Part shown: piece after piece, positions 17,855 through 26,198 of the stretch
Position numbering within the stretch: the stretch's first letter is position 1
Layout of the letters: the number at the start of each line of letters is the position of its first letter
Virus record (IMG/VR): IMGVR_UViG_3300007735_000920
Coordinates: 1 to 62,003 of that record
Strand: one strand, 5' to 3'
DNA: 62,003 nucleotides
Source of the DNA: a virus
Made by a program: the position numbers and the translations under genes
Notes under the pieces: generated by a model
Told to the model about the DNA's origin: nothing
The model's input: the letters and a program-made list of their open reading frames with translations, nothing else
The model's database searches: none

Positions 17855-17934
17855 ATATAAGAAAAAAAGGTTTCAATCTTTGGGTACAAAAGTGGATGAA
17901 AAGACCACCAACTAATTGCAAGGGCGGGTGCTGA
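17851..17934 (+). CDS. 27-residue micro-ORF with Cys-Gly-Gly-Cys end
   Basis: Encodes MNIRKKGFNLWVQKWMKRPP then TNCKGGC. The ATG overlaps the TGA of the membrane protein gene (ATGA) and its own stop is two bases before the next ATG, the pattern of a translated, coupled gene. Basic with three Trp/Phe. Function unknown. Confidence 0.5.
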   Translation: MNIRKKGFNLWVQKWMKRPPTNCKGGC

Positions 17935-17936
17935 CT

Positions 17937-18194
17937 ATGAATAACAAGATAAAAATTCCTGTTGCTCGTTTGAGACAAATAATCCAAGAAGAAGTTTCTA
18001 GATTTTATGAATTAGATGAAGAGGAACAACAAGAAAACGAAAGTCTTCTTGAGGAAGATGAATTAGAAGAACAAGTTTCTTCAACTGAATTGACCAATAG
18101 ACAAGTAGGAGCAGAAATCAGCACCGCATTACAAAAACTAAATTCAATGCCAGCTGATCAAGCAAGAGCAAAATTAAAAGGTCTAGGATTATAA
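17937..18194 (+). CDS. Small acidic protein with EE-helix leader next to prohead protease
   Basis: 85 residues. N-terminus contains VARLRQIIQEEVSRFYELDE, a copy of the window-wide leader, followed by a very acidic stretch and a helical C-terminus. Located immediately before the prohead protease, where T4 encodes the small core proteins gp67 and gp68, so a prohead core component is plausible. The ATG at 17937 is preferred to an upstream TTG because it follows the micro-ORF stop directly. Confidence 0.7.
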   Translation: MNNKIKIPVARLRQIIQEEVSRFYELDEEEQQENESLLEEDELEEQVSSTELTNRQVGAEISTALQKLNSMPADQARAKLKGLGL

Positions 18195-18195
18195 C

Positions 18196-18786
18196 ATGTC
18201 AGAGAAATTTGTACTAACAGAGTTTCTAGAACTATCAAATGATTCTTCACTATTGACTGAAGCTGAAAAGCAAAAAGTTAATGAAGGCGAAGAATTTATT
18301 CTTGCTGGTGTAATGCAAAGAGCTGACGCCGAAAATGGCAATGGTCGTATCTATCCTCTTGATATATTAGAAAGAGAAGTTGAAAATTACAAGAAACTTG
18401 TAAGAGACAGCCGTGCTCTTGGCGAATTAGACCACCCAGACTCGCCCGTAATTGAGCTAAAAAATGCCTCCCATATGGTTACATACATTGAGATGCGTGG
18501 TAGAGATGTTGTAGGTAAAATTAGAGTTCTTGATACTCCAGCAGGGAAAGTTGCAAAAGAACTTCTAAAAGGTGGCGTAAAGCTAGGAATTTCTTCTAGA
18601 GGTCTTGGTTCAACAAAACAACAAAATGGTAAGACAATGGTTCAAGAAGACTTTCAATTGGTCTGCTTTGATCTTGTATCTGAACCATCAACAACTGGTG
18701 CCTTCATGTTGAAAGAAGGTATGCAACCCAATCTTTTCACAAAAGCAGATAGAATCAATAGAATACTAAACAGTATAATAAAGTAA
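18196..18786 (+). CDS. Prohead core protease (gp21-like)
   Basis: 196 residues, close to T4 gp21. Hallmarks of the phage prohead serine protease: NGRIYPLDILEREVENYKKL, catalytic His80 in GELDHPDSP, catalytic Ser in GISSRGLG (133-134) and the following QLVCFDLVSEPST strand. It should cut scaffold, capsid and internal proteins after (L/I)-x-E once the prohead is complete, and probably itself. The N-terminus (LTEFLELS, LLTEAEK) has possible self-cleavage sites. One base after the preceding gene, four before the next. Confidence 0.93.
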   Translation: MSEKFVLTEFLELSNDSSLLTEAEKQKVNEGEEFILAGVMQRADAENGNGRIYPLDILEREVENYKKLVRDSRALGELDHPDSPVIELKNASHMVTYIEMRGRDVVGKIRVLDTPAGKVAKELLKGGVKLGISSRGLGSTKQQNGKTMVQEDFQLVCFDLVSEPSTTGAFMLKEGMQPNLFTKADRINRILNSIIK

Positions 18787-18790
18787 TAAA

Positions 18791-19243
18791 ATGAAAAAAG
18801 AAGAACTCAAAAAAGTACTGAAGCCCGTTATTGAAGAGTGCCTGAAAGAGCTAATCTTTGAGAAAGGCGTTCTTTCTTCTATTATAAGCGAAGTGCAAGG
18901 CTCTCCTGCACAAGTTGTAACAGAAAACAAACAAGTTGCAAAACAATCATATCAGGAAAATGAACAAGAATTCATTAGAAAGAAATCAGCTGAAGCTCAT
19001 AATAAACTTTATGAGCACAAAAAGAAGCTAATGGATGCTGTTGGCAAACAAGCATACGGTGGCGTGAACATTTTTGAGGGAGTTCAGCCAATTGATGAAC
19101 CACCCGCCCCATCTCAAAGAAGCACCCCAAGCGCAATTGAAGTATTAGATCCCGGCAATACTGGTGGTATAAATTTAGGAAACATTCCCGGTATGGGCAA
19201 GTGGGGAAAAATTTTACAAAAAGTAAATGAATTGAAAGATTAG
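18791..19243 (+). CDS. EE-helix leader protein, head cluster
   Basis: 150 residues beginning MKKEELKKVLKPVIEECLKE, another leader-like helix. The central part is helical and charged (EFIRKKSAEAHNKLYEHKKK); the C-terminus is Pro/Gly-rich with GGINLGNIPGMGKWGKIL. Similar proteins occur beside the prohead protease in related phages. Probable prohead core or internal protein, from position and leader. Confidence 0.7.
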   Translation: MKKEELKKVLKPVIEECLKELIFEKGVLSSIISEVQGSPAQVVTENKQVAKQSYQENEQEFIRKKSAEAHNKLYEHKKKLMDAVGKQAYGGVNIFEGVQPIDEPPAPSQRSTPSAIEVLDPGNTGGINLGNIPGMGKWGKILQKVNELKD

Positions 19244-19253
19244 TCTATTTATA
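19244..19253 (+). promoter_or_regulatory. Late promoter TCTATTTATA
   Basis: One base from consensus, immediately after the preceding stop codon and 23 bases before the ATG of the bS21 homologue, placing that gene in the late class. Confidence 0.55.
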
Positions 19254-19266
19254 AGAAGAGGTTTTT

Positions 19267-19503
19267 ATGAAGAAAGGTCATGTACAAGTTAGTTTGGCAG
19301 AGTGTCATGGCGATACAAATCGTATGATCAAGAAGTTTATGAAGAAAGTCAAAAACGAAAAAATCATTGAAGATTATCGCAGAAAAGATTTCTTTGAGAA
19401 ACCTTCAATTACAAACGCTAGAAAGCGCAAAAGAAGAAAGAAAGTCATGCAAAAACTAAATATGCAAAGACTTGCTTTAGATAACAGAACGGAGAAAAAG
19501 TAA
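19267..19503 (+). CDS. Ribosomal protein bS21 homologue
   Basis: 78 residues. The central 45 residues follow bacterial S21: RMIKKFMKKVKNEKIIEDYR then RKDFFEKPSITNARKRKRRK, matching the F-[RK]-[RK]...E-x-RRR-E-F-Y-E-K-P-S...RKRK pattern. bS21 sits on the 30S platform near the anti-Shine-Dalgarno helix and influences initiation. Phage-borne bS21 is known from Pelagibacter and huge phages, where it is thought to bias host ribosomes towards phage mRNA. Here it is driven by a late promoter among head genes, followed after one base by a structural gene. No zinc site or fusion. Confidence 0.8.
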   Translation: MKKGHVQVSLAECHGDTNRMIKKFMKKVKNEKIIEDYRRKDFFEKPSITNARKRKRRKKVMQKLNMQRLALDNRTEKK

Positions 19504-19504
19504 A

Positions 19505-19948
19505 ATGCCCGGAAAAGTATTTCAAAATGATACAGGCATGTTGATGCACCAACCCGGTTTATCCAGCGTTGGCTCTTACCAAATGAGTGCAATTCCGTTT
19601 GCAACTTCTAGCTTGACTGTACCAGTAAATTCAGCTGCTCCATTGAAAATTCAATTTCCTTATGTGACAAAATTTGTGACCGTGGTAAATGAAAATACTG
19701 GAACCAACGTCAATATGAGAGTGGGGTTCAGTGTGCTTGGTATTTCAGGATCAGGCACTAATTTCTTCTTATTAGACAATGGCGAATCATATACTGGAGA
19801 ATGGAGAGTTGAAGACATATTTTTAATCTCTAATTCAACATCACAAACATCAGCATCTGTTATTGCCGGTTTGACTCCAATCCCAAGAGGTATTCCCTCT
19901 TTTGTTTCCACTGGTAATAACTGGTCTGGTTCTGCTGGAGTGGGATAA
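19505..19948 (+). CDS. Probable virion protein, beta-rich
   Basis: 147 residues, low charge, rich in Ser/Thr/Gly/Val and predicted beta strands (KFVTVVNENTGTNVNMRVGF). No family recognised. Composition, size and position between bS21 and scaffold genes suggest a capsid surface or decoration protein; this is inference. Confidence 0.7.
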   Translation: MPGKVFQNDTGMLMHQPGLSSVGSYQMSAIPFATSSLTVPVNSAAPLKIQFPYVTKFVTVVNENTGTNVNMRVGFSVLGISGSGTNFFLLDNGESYTGEWRVEDIFLISNSTSQTSASVIAGLTPIPRGIPSFVSTGNNWSGSAGVG

Positions 19949-19951
19949 TGT

Positions 19952-20938
19952 ATGAGAAGTGGATTTGGTGGATTTAATAAATTATCTCCTTCTGTTGGTA
20001 AATCAATAGCAATTGATTCTTACGGTAATCTTGAAACCGCATTACAATCAATTCTTGGCAATACAAATATACAAGTATTCACAACTGCTGTTCCAAGTTC
20101 AATAACTACAATAATAAGCGGCTCGACAACCGTTGTTAGTCGTTGGGATTCAATAACCAATCCAACGGCAAATTGTCATCTAACTCAATCTACTTTGGCA
20201 AGTATGCCAACCTTTGATTCAAGTAAGCAATTAGGAAAGTATAATGGAGTTAGATCTGTCGTAGATGATTCTTTAGCTCAATCAGCCACAACGGTGAATT
20301 CGGCGACACACACTTATATAATTTATGGTGTACATACATCTTATGCTGTATCAGGCGAAGATTATATATCATCTTATTGGATTGAGCCAGCAGCCCCATC
20401 ACAAGTTATTTATGGTACGCCAAAAATTAGCAGTTATAATGCTGCTGCTGGTAATGCGAATATCGCACTCGCAACAAAAACTGTCGCATTAAATTTAGGC
20501 TATAGAGCATATTCAGGTTTTGCTGGCAGCGCAGCAACAACCATTTTACCTAAAACTAATTATTATAGAGTATTTGAATCAAGAATATTACCAAACAGAA
20601 CTGGATCTATGGGAATATATGATTCTAATATGAATACCATAAATATAACAAATATGGGAATTGTTTTTCCAGCTGGCAGTGCAACTCTTTTAACTTCAAA
20701 TAAATCATATGTTACTTTTTCACCTTCTTCTTATTCGGCTTCATTGGCTGTAAATCTCTTTACTAATGCTGATTGGGATTCTTCCTTTGCTGGCGACACC
20801 TTCAGAGCAACAAGAATTGGATTTTTACGAAGCTGTGTAGATGCTTCATTGTTTACAGCTATTTTTATTCCAGCAGTTATTACAGCAGATCAATCGGCAA
20901 CAATAAAAACTTATTTAGATAAAGTATATGGTGCATAA
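19952..20938 (+). CDS. Lectin-like (LamG/ConA-type) virion protein candidate
   Basis: 328 residues. From about residue 45 the pattern resembles phage and bacterial LamG/ConA-like beta-sandwich proteins: a VSRWDSITNPTANCHLTQST strand, MPTFDSSKQLGKYNGVRSV, and a closing FIPAVITADQSATIKTYLDK helix. Such domains bind glycans; on a capsid they could decorate the shell. Starts at ATG 19952 after a short gap. Assignment by pattern only. Confidence 0.6.
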   Translation: MRSGFGGFNKLSPSVGKSIAIDSYGNLETALQSILGNTNIQVFTTAVPSSITTIISGSTTVVSRWDSITNPTANCHLTQSTLASMPTFDSSKQLGKYNGVRSVVDDSLAQSATTVNSATHTYIIYGVHTSYAVSGEDYISSYWIEPAAPSQVIYGTPKISSYNAAAGNANIALATKTVALNLGYRAYSGFAGSAATTILPKTNYYRVFESRILPNRTGSMGIYDSNMNTINITNMGIVFPAGSATLLTSNKSYVTFSPSSYSASLAVNLFTNADWDSSFAGDTFRATRIGFLRSCVDASLFTAIFIPAVITADQSATIKTYLDKVYGA

Positions 20939-21168
20939 TGGAAATAACTTATTTTATAAGAGACAATAATAATGAATATTCAGAACTTTGTTCTAAAGCT
21001 ACTATAAAATTACAAAAAAACAATCAGATATATTATGGCGGCGTACAGTGGGGAAGTATACAACCATCAAATTGTGTCATTTATATATCAACTTTATTGG
21101 ATAGTTTATCTTTTGATGATTGGATTGAAACAAACGGTTACAAAAGAGTTATAGAAGAACCAATGTAA
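20938..21168 (+). CDS. Small unknown protein
   Basis: 76 residues, MEITYFIRDNNNEYSELCSK start. It overlaps the preceding stop by one base. It ends with an acidic FDDWIETNGYKRVIEEPM tail. No family recognised; probably a chaperone or virion partner of the preceding lectin-like protein by coupling. Confidence 0.55.
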   Translation: MEITYFIRDNNNEYSELCSKATIKLQKNNQIYYGGVQWGSIQPSNCVIYISTLLDSLSFDDWIETNGYKRVIEEPM

Positions 21169-21184
21169 TTTACAAAAACAACAT

Positions 21185-21194
21185 ACTATTTATT
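21185..21194 (+). promoter_or_regulatory. Late promoter ACTATTTATT
   Basis: 38 bases before the scaffold ATG. The major capsid gene downstream has no obvious element of its own, so this promoter may serve both, ending at the terminator at 24388. Confidence 0.6.
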
Positions 21195-21222
21195 ATGTTA
21201 TTTTATACGTGGAGATTAGTAC

Positions 21223-22512
21223 ATGAGTTCATTGATCGAACAAGCTATTCTAGATGCCAAAGAATTAAAAGAGGCTGCCATTAAAAATGCGGAGCAACTT
21301 ATCATTGAGAAATATGCCAATGAAATAAAAAGCAATTTAGAGCAGCTTCTTGAGCAAGATTTAGGCGCAATGCCAGCGATGCCCGCTGCACCAGCAATGC
21401 CGGGAACTGTTGCGCCATCTCCACCACCAGTTGATCCAGCCAAAGCAAAAGCAGACAAAGACAAAGTTCCAAATCAGTTGGAATATGCTGCTTTTGATGG
21501 TATGACAATTGGTAAAACAAAATATGCAGATCTAAATGAAGAAGTTGAAATTGATCTAACTTCTCTAACAGAATATGAATTGAATCCAGAAAAAGGTCCA
21601 ACCAAAAGAAATCTTCAAGAATCTTTTGACATATCAGAAGAAGCACTACAAGAAATGCTTTCTGATTTAGACGCAGGTGGTGCAGATTATATGCACGAAG
21701 AAGAAGAACTAGAAGAAGAAATGACTGGTATGGAAGATACAACCATGCCTCTTTACGAAGAAGAGGAAGAAGTCTCAACAGATGATGACATGGATTTAAT
21801 GTCGGCTGACGATTCTATGGATGATTTAGGCACCGATGAAGGTGCAGAGAGTGATAGTTTATTGGCTTCTTTGTCCTCTGAAGAACCAGAAGAAGAAGAA
21901 ATGGAAGACATTTCTGCTGAATTATCTGAAGCCTTAAAGATTGATTATAACGAAAATTATAAAGCTGGTCGTGATTATCCATTTGGAGCAAATACAACCG
22001 AAGATACACACACTCTTATGCTTTCTAATCTCTATGATGAAGTTCAAGAGAAAGAAAAAGAAAATAAAGAACTAAAAGAACAAAATGAATTATTGAAGAA
22101 GAAACTTGCAGAAGCCGGTAAACTTATTGCTGAAGCTCACAAACAGCACTCTTCAATCAAAGAATCCTTTCACTCGATGAAAGGTAAATTGGCAGAAGTT
22201 CAGCTTATGAACGCTAAACTTCTATATTCTAATAAGGTATTGACAGATGCCTCCTTGAATGAGCGACAGAAAAATAAGATTGTCGAGTCATTGTCAACTG
22301 CCGATTCATTAGAAAAAGTAAAAATCGTTTATGAAACCCTTCAGAGCGCAGTGGAGGACAACACCTCTTGGGCACCTAAATCACTGAGCGAAGCTGTATC
22401 AAAACGTTCTTCTTCTTTATTGATCAAAGCCAATAGAAAAGAAGATAGGGATGCAAATCCTGTAAGTGAAACACTTTCTAGAATGAAAATTCTAGCAGGT
22501 ATTAATAAATAA
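21223..22512 (+). CDS. Prohead scaffold protein (gp22-like)
   Basis: 429 residues. The C-terminal half has the T4 gp22 signature: coiled coil KEKENKELKEQNELLKKKLA, then KLLYSNKVLTDASLNERQKN and a conserved end. The middle (about 140-245) is an extremely acidic region, and an Ala/Pro linker lies near 45-75. gp22 forms the internal core on which the capsid assembles and is then degraded by the prohead protease. Longer than T4 gp22 (269 residues) because of the acidic and N-terminal parts. The major capsid gene follows directly. Confidence 0.88.
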   Translation: MSSLIEQAILDAKELKEAAIKNAEQLIIEKYANEIKSNLEQLLEQDLGAMPAMPAAPAMPGTVAPSPPPVDPAKAKADKDKVPNQLEYAAFDGMTIGKTKYADLNEEVEIDLTSLTEYELNPEKGPTKRNLQESFDISEEALQEMLSDLDAGGADYMHEEEELEEEMTGMEDTTMPLYEEEEEVSTDDDMDLMSADDSMDDLGTDEGAESDSLLASLSSEEPEEEEMEDISAELSEALKIDYNENYKAGRDYPFGANTTEDTHTLMLSNLYDEVQEKEKENKELKEQNELLKKKLAEAGKLIAEAHKQHSSIKESFHSMKGKLAEVQLMNAKLLYSNKVLTDASLNERQKNKIVESLSTADSLEKVKIVYETLQSAVEDNTSWAPKSLSEAVSKRSSSLLIKANRKEDRDANPVSETLSRMKILAGINK

Positions 22513-22537
22513 CCATTATTTTAAGGAGTAAATCAAA

Positions 22538-24361
22538 ATGGCTACTATTGTTGAAAGTTTAACAAGAGATATAGTCGATCGCGATCTCCGTAAAGAAGGT
22601 GCCAATCTCATCAAGAAATGGGAAAAGACTGGTCTTCTTGAAGGTTTGAGCGACGACAGAGTAAAAAATACAATGTCGGTTCTATTAGAGAACCAAGCAA
22701 AAGAACTACTACGTGAAGCTTCTTCAATGTCCGCTGGTGACGTTGAAGGTTTCGCCGCTGTAGCATTTCCAATTGTACGTCGTGTATTCGGCGGTCTAAT
22801 TGCAAATGAATTAGTTTCCGTACAACCAATGTCATTACCATCAGGTCTAATCTTCTTCCTAGATTTTACCTTCTCGGCTGACACTGGCGCTAGAACTCAA
22901 TCAGGGTTTACTGCTGTAACTGCTTCTTCAGTATACGGTGGTGGCGTTGTTGGTCAACAAATCACTGGTGGTGTAAGTCTAACTGGTGCCAATGCCGAAA
23001 CGAGCTTCTATGCTCTAAATAACGGCTACTCAAGCGCCACTGGCTCTGCGGCAACAACTGTTGCTGCTGCAACCCCAGATGACCTTTTTGGTAGTGGTGA
23101 TACAACATCACTACAAAATAGAACACTTGCTGTTATTACAGCAAGCGATGTTTTATATTCTGCCATTCTAGGTTATGATGCCGATGAAGCTGCTCTAAAT
23201 TCCGGAACAATCTATTCTGTTGTAAGCATTCCATTATCAAACCTAACTGGTTCTGGTGGTAATCCTTTTGACACCAACAACTTGATCGCACTCAATGTTG
23301 CCTCTTCTTCTAATGGTTTGATTACAAACCAAGCTGCTGGCACAACTCACAGCGTTGTAAGAAGATTGACAAGACTCAGTGCAGACAAGACCAAGGTTAT
23401 TCTAACTGTAAAAAGCGCTGGTACCACACCAGCCAATCCAGTAAATACTTCTGGTACTCCTGCATGTACTTTTGCAGTCAAAGATAAGTTCACCGCTGAT
23501 ACAACTAGATTCTCAATTTCTGAGCTTCTAGCTGCTGAAGGCGCTGGTTCTGGCTCTGTTGGTCCCGGCTTAGGTCAATCCTCTGGTGCAAATGCAACAA
23601 TCCCCGAGATCGACATTAAGGTGGATTCAATTGCTGTAACTGCTCAAACCAAGAAACTAAAAGCAAAATGGACTCCTGAGCTAGCTCAAGATCTAAATGC
23701 TTATCACAACTTGGATGCAGAAGTAGAATTGACTGGTATTCTCTCAGAGCAAATTGCTCTAGAAATCGACCAAGAGATTCTAAACGATCTAGTTAAGGGT
23801 GCCACCGCTGGTACACTTTACTGGTCACGTCGCCCCGGTAAGTTCGTAAACCGTGAAACTGGCGCATCAATTGCTTCAGCAGTTGCTCCTCCAGACTTCA
23901 CTGGTAACGTGTCCGAATGGTACGAAACACTTGTAGAAACTCTAAACGACGTTTCTGCTCGTATTCACCGTAAGACACTACGCGGTGGTGCAAACTTCAT
24001 GGTTTGCTCACCAGAAGTTGCTAACATCCTAGAGTTCACCTCTGGTTTCCGCGCTTCTGTATCTGCTGAAGAACTCAAAGGTAATTCAGTGGGTGCCGTA
24101 AAGGTTGGCTCAATGAGCAAGAAGTGGGACGTATATGTTGATCCATATTTCCCACGTAACGTAGTACTAATCGGTCGTAGAGGCAAGGCGTTCTTAGAGA
24201 GCGGCTATGTCTACGCTCCTTATGTACCACTACAAGTTACCCCCACCATCTTTGGTGTCGAGGACTTCGTACCACGTAAAGGCGTAATGACTCGTTATGC
24301 CAAGAAGATGGTGCGCCCCGATATGTACGGTTTAGTAATCTGCGAAGATCTATTAGGCTAG
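22538..24361 (+). CDS. Major capsid protein (gp23-like)
   Basis: 607 residues. FPIVRRVFGGLIANELVSVQ then PMSLPSGLIFFLDFTF and the C-terminal VEDFVPRKGVMTRYAKKMV identify T4-type gp23. A predicted prohead-protease site L-L-R-E60|A61 matches the position of T4 cleavage after E65, so the mature protein should start near base 22718. Immediately after it lies SSMSAGDVEGFA, a motif repeated in the 58665-60227 product. About 85 residues longer than T4 gp23, mainly as a Ser/Gly/Ala-rich insertion at about 110-330. Strong ribosome site AAGGAG; codon use appears more optimised than in neighbours (many CGT, GGT, CTA). Followed by a terminator. Confidence 0.95.
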   Translation: MATIVESLTRDIVDRDLRKEGANLIKKWEKTGLLEGLSDDRVKNTMSVLLENQAKELLREASSMSAGDVEGFAAVAFPIVRRVFGGLIANELVSVQPMSLPSGLIFFLDFTFSADTGARTQSGFTAVTASSVYGGGVVGQQITGGVSLTGANAETSFYALNNGYSSATGSAATTVAAATPDDLFGSGDTTSLQNRTLAVITASDVLYSAILGYDADEAALNSGTIYSVVSIPLSNLTGSGGNPFDTNNLIALNVASSSNGLITNQAAGTTHSVVRRLTRLSADKTKVILTVKSAGTTPANPVNTSGTPACTFAVKDKFTADTTRFSISELLAAEGAGSGSVGPGLGQSSGANATIPEIDIKVDSIAVTAQTKKLKAKWTPELAQDLNAYHNLDAEVELTGILSEQIALEIDQEILNDLVKGATAGTLYWSRRPGKFVNRETGASIASAVAPPDFTGNVSEWYETLVETLNDVSARIHRKTLRGGANFMVCSPEVANILEFTSGFRASVSAEELKGNSVGAVKVGSMSKKWDVYVDPYFPRNVVLIGRRGKAFLESGYVYAPYVPLQVTPTIFGVEDFVPRKGVMTRYAKKMVRPDMYGLVICEDLLG

Positions 24362-24387
24362 TCTACAGGGTAAATGAGTAATGGGTG

Positions 24388-24425
24388 AGGCACCGAGGGA
24401 AACTTCGGTGCCTTATCTATTTTTA
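24388..24425 (+). terminator. Rho-independent terminator after major capsid gene
   Basis: 9-bp stem AGGCACCGA (24388-24396) with TCGGTGCCT (24405-24413), extended by G-T and G-C pairs closing a GAAA tetraloop, then a T-rich tail. The same loop design recurs at 41813 and 53860. Confidence 0.85.
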
Positions 24426-24435
24426 TAATAAAGAA

Positions 24436-24445
24436 ACTATTTACC
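24436..24445 (+). promoter_or_regulatory. Late promoter ACTATTTACC
   Basis: Directly after the capsid terminator and 24 bases before the ATG at 24460, so it restarts transcription for the neck genes. Confidence 0.6.
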
Positions 24446-24459
24446 TTGAGGGTCTATAA

Positions 24460-25704
24460 ATGTCAGCATTTCCTTTATTAACTCCAGTAAGCAATACAAA
24501 CATATCTGCTTTATCTTCCTCTGCAACTCCAGCAAATGCAGCATCTTTTACATATCCAATGGGAGTCTATACGACTAATGCTGCTTTCTTGAGTGGTGCT
24601 GCTGCTCAAGTTGCATTTGTATATCAAAGACTCGGTGGTGACATATTAGATATAGAATTGAAGAATGAAATGGTTTATTCTTCTTATGAAGAAGCAACTC
24701 TTGAGTATTCTTATCTTGTAAACCTTCACCAAGCAAAGAATTCATTACCCAGCCTATTGGGCAACACAACTGCCTCTTTCAATCAATTGGGCGAAGTTAC
24801 AACTGCTGGTTTGACGAATACACACGTTGAACTAAAATACCCCAATTTCCAAATACAAATGGCTCGCAAAATTGCGAGAGGCTTAGAAACAAGTATTGGC
24901 ATAGGCGGAACAACAACAATTTATACAGCCTCTTTTAACATTACCAATGGTCAACAACAATATGATTTACAAAGTGTAATGTCGGCTTCTTATCCAAGCG
25001 TTGTTGGTAATAAAAGAGCAATTGTTACAAAAGTATATTACAAGACGGCAGTCAACATCTGGAGATTCTTTGGTTATTATGGTGCCCTCAATGTTATTGG
25101 CAACTTATCAAATTACGGCATGTTTTCAGATAACACAACATTTGAGGTTGTTCCAACTTGGCAAAATAAACTTCAAGCCATAATGTATGAGGATTCAATC
25201 AATACCAGAATCTCCCATTATTCTTATGATATAAGAAACAATATGATTCGTTTATATCCAACACCAGATACATTTAGCCCCGGAAAATTCTACTTTGAGT
25301 TTTATGTTCCACCAGAAGGCTGGGATGAAGACGAAACAAGAGTTGATGGTGTATCTGGTATAAACAATATGAATACTTTGCCATTTGCAAATATACCATA
25401 TGAAAGTATCAACTCGATTGGTAAGCATTGGATTCGTCGTTATTCATTGGCAATTTGTAAAGAAATGCTTGGTCAAGTTCGTGGTAAATTCCAAGGAGTT
25501 ATTCCAATTCCCGGTGACAAGATCACAATGAATGCTTCAGATTTATTAGGTCAAGCCAAAGAAGAAAAGCAAGCTTTGCGTGATGAACTTATGAAGATTC
25601 TTGATGAATTGACTTACGCAAAGATTGGTGAAACAACAGCCAAGATGATTGAGGATACAAACAAAACTCTCAATGGTGTTCCATTGGGCATATTTGTAGG
25701 ATAA
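24460..25704 (+). CDS. Neck/head-tail connector protein candidate (gp13-like position)
   Basis: 414 residues. N-terminal 60 residues are Ser/Ala/Thr-rich; the rest is alpha/beta with a well-ordered C-terminal helical part (RRYSLAICKEMLGQVRGKFQ, then AKEEKQALRDELMKILDEL). The order capsid, this gene, a gp14-like gene, a gp15-like gene, sheath suggests the neck protein role of T4 gp13. I see no decisive motif, so the name is positional. Confidence 0.6.
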   Translation: MSAFPLLTPVSNTNISALSSSATPANAASFTYPMGVYTTNAAFLSGAAAQVAFVYQRLGGDILDIELKNEMVYSSYEEATLEYSYLVNLHQAKNSLPSLLGNTTASFNQLGEVTTAGLTNTHVELKYPNFQIQMARKIARGLETSIGIGGTTTIYTASFNITNGQQQYDLQSVMSASYPSVVGNKRAIVTKVYYKTAVNIWRFFGYYGALNVIGNLSNYGMFSDNTTFEVVPTWQNKLQAIMYEDSINTRISHYSYDIRNNMIRLYPTPDTFSPGKFYFEFYVPPEGWDEDETRVDGVSGINNMNTLPFANIPYESINSIGKHWIRRYSLAICKEMLGQVRGKFQGVIPIPGDKITMNASDLLGQAKEEKQALRDELMKILDELTYAKIGETTAKMIEDTNKTLNGVPLGIFVG

Positions 25705-25709
25705 AATAG

Positions 25710-26198
25710 ATGGCAAACAACAAATGGACAAGACCAGATGTTCGACCACCGAGGCTTTTTGCGGGGCAAAAAGAGAAAGATCTTGTCAAACAAGTCAACG
25801 ACGAAGTTCTTGAAAGAGTTGTTGGACAGCCAATTCTTTATTATCCGCTGGATCTAACAACTTCTAATTATCATCCTTTGTATGGTGAGGCAATTGTAAA
25901 AAACTTTTTACCACCAATTAGGGTTTATGCTCTAGTTGATTATGAAAACTATATCACTGAAATGACAGATTTTGGTCCAGATAAAAAGGTATCAATAACT
26001 GTGCGCTTCCAATATAGAAGACTCACTGAAGATCAAGACCTATTTGTTAGAGAAGGTGATATGGTTCTATACGACGGCTATTTCTTTGAGATTGTTTCAT
26101 TAGATCAAAAAACAGTTCTTTATGGTGATTCTTATCCTCCATTTGATACCATTGCTAAATGCGTTCTAGCAAGAAAGGGAACTTTCAATGCAAGCTAA
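25710..26198 (+). CDS. Neck protein candidate (gp14-like)
   Basis: 162 residues. The pattern EAIVKNFLPPIRVYALVDYE followed by FGPDKKVSITVRFQYRRL and FVREGDMVLYDGYFFEIV, a beta-rich fold with a connector-like loop, resembles T4 gp14/tail-completion proteins in layout. Overlaps the next gene by 11 bases. Likely part of the head-tail joining complex. Confidence 0.55.
   Translation: MANNKWTRPDVRPPRLFAGQKEKDLVKQVNDEVLERVVGQPILYYPLDLTTSNYHPLYGEAIVKNFLPPIRVYALVDYENYITEMTDFGPDKKVSITVRFQYRRLTEDQDLFVREGDMVLYDGYFFEIVSLDQKTVLYGDSYPPFDTIAKCVLARKGTFNAS

Noticed and set aside
20938-21222. Non-coding RNA or tRNA between lectin-like protein and scaffold genes
   Set aside because: A small coupled ORF explains most of it and no cloverleaf could be drawn; no tRNA was seen elsewhere either.
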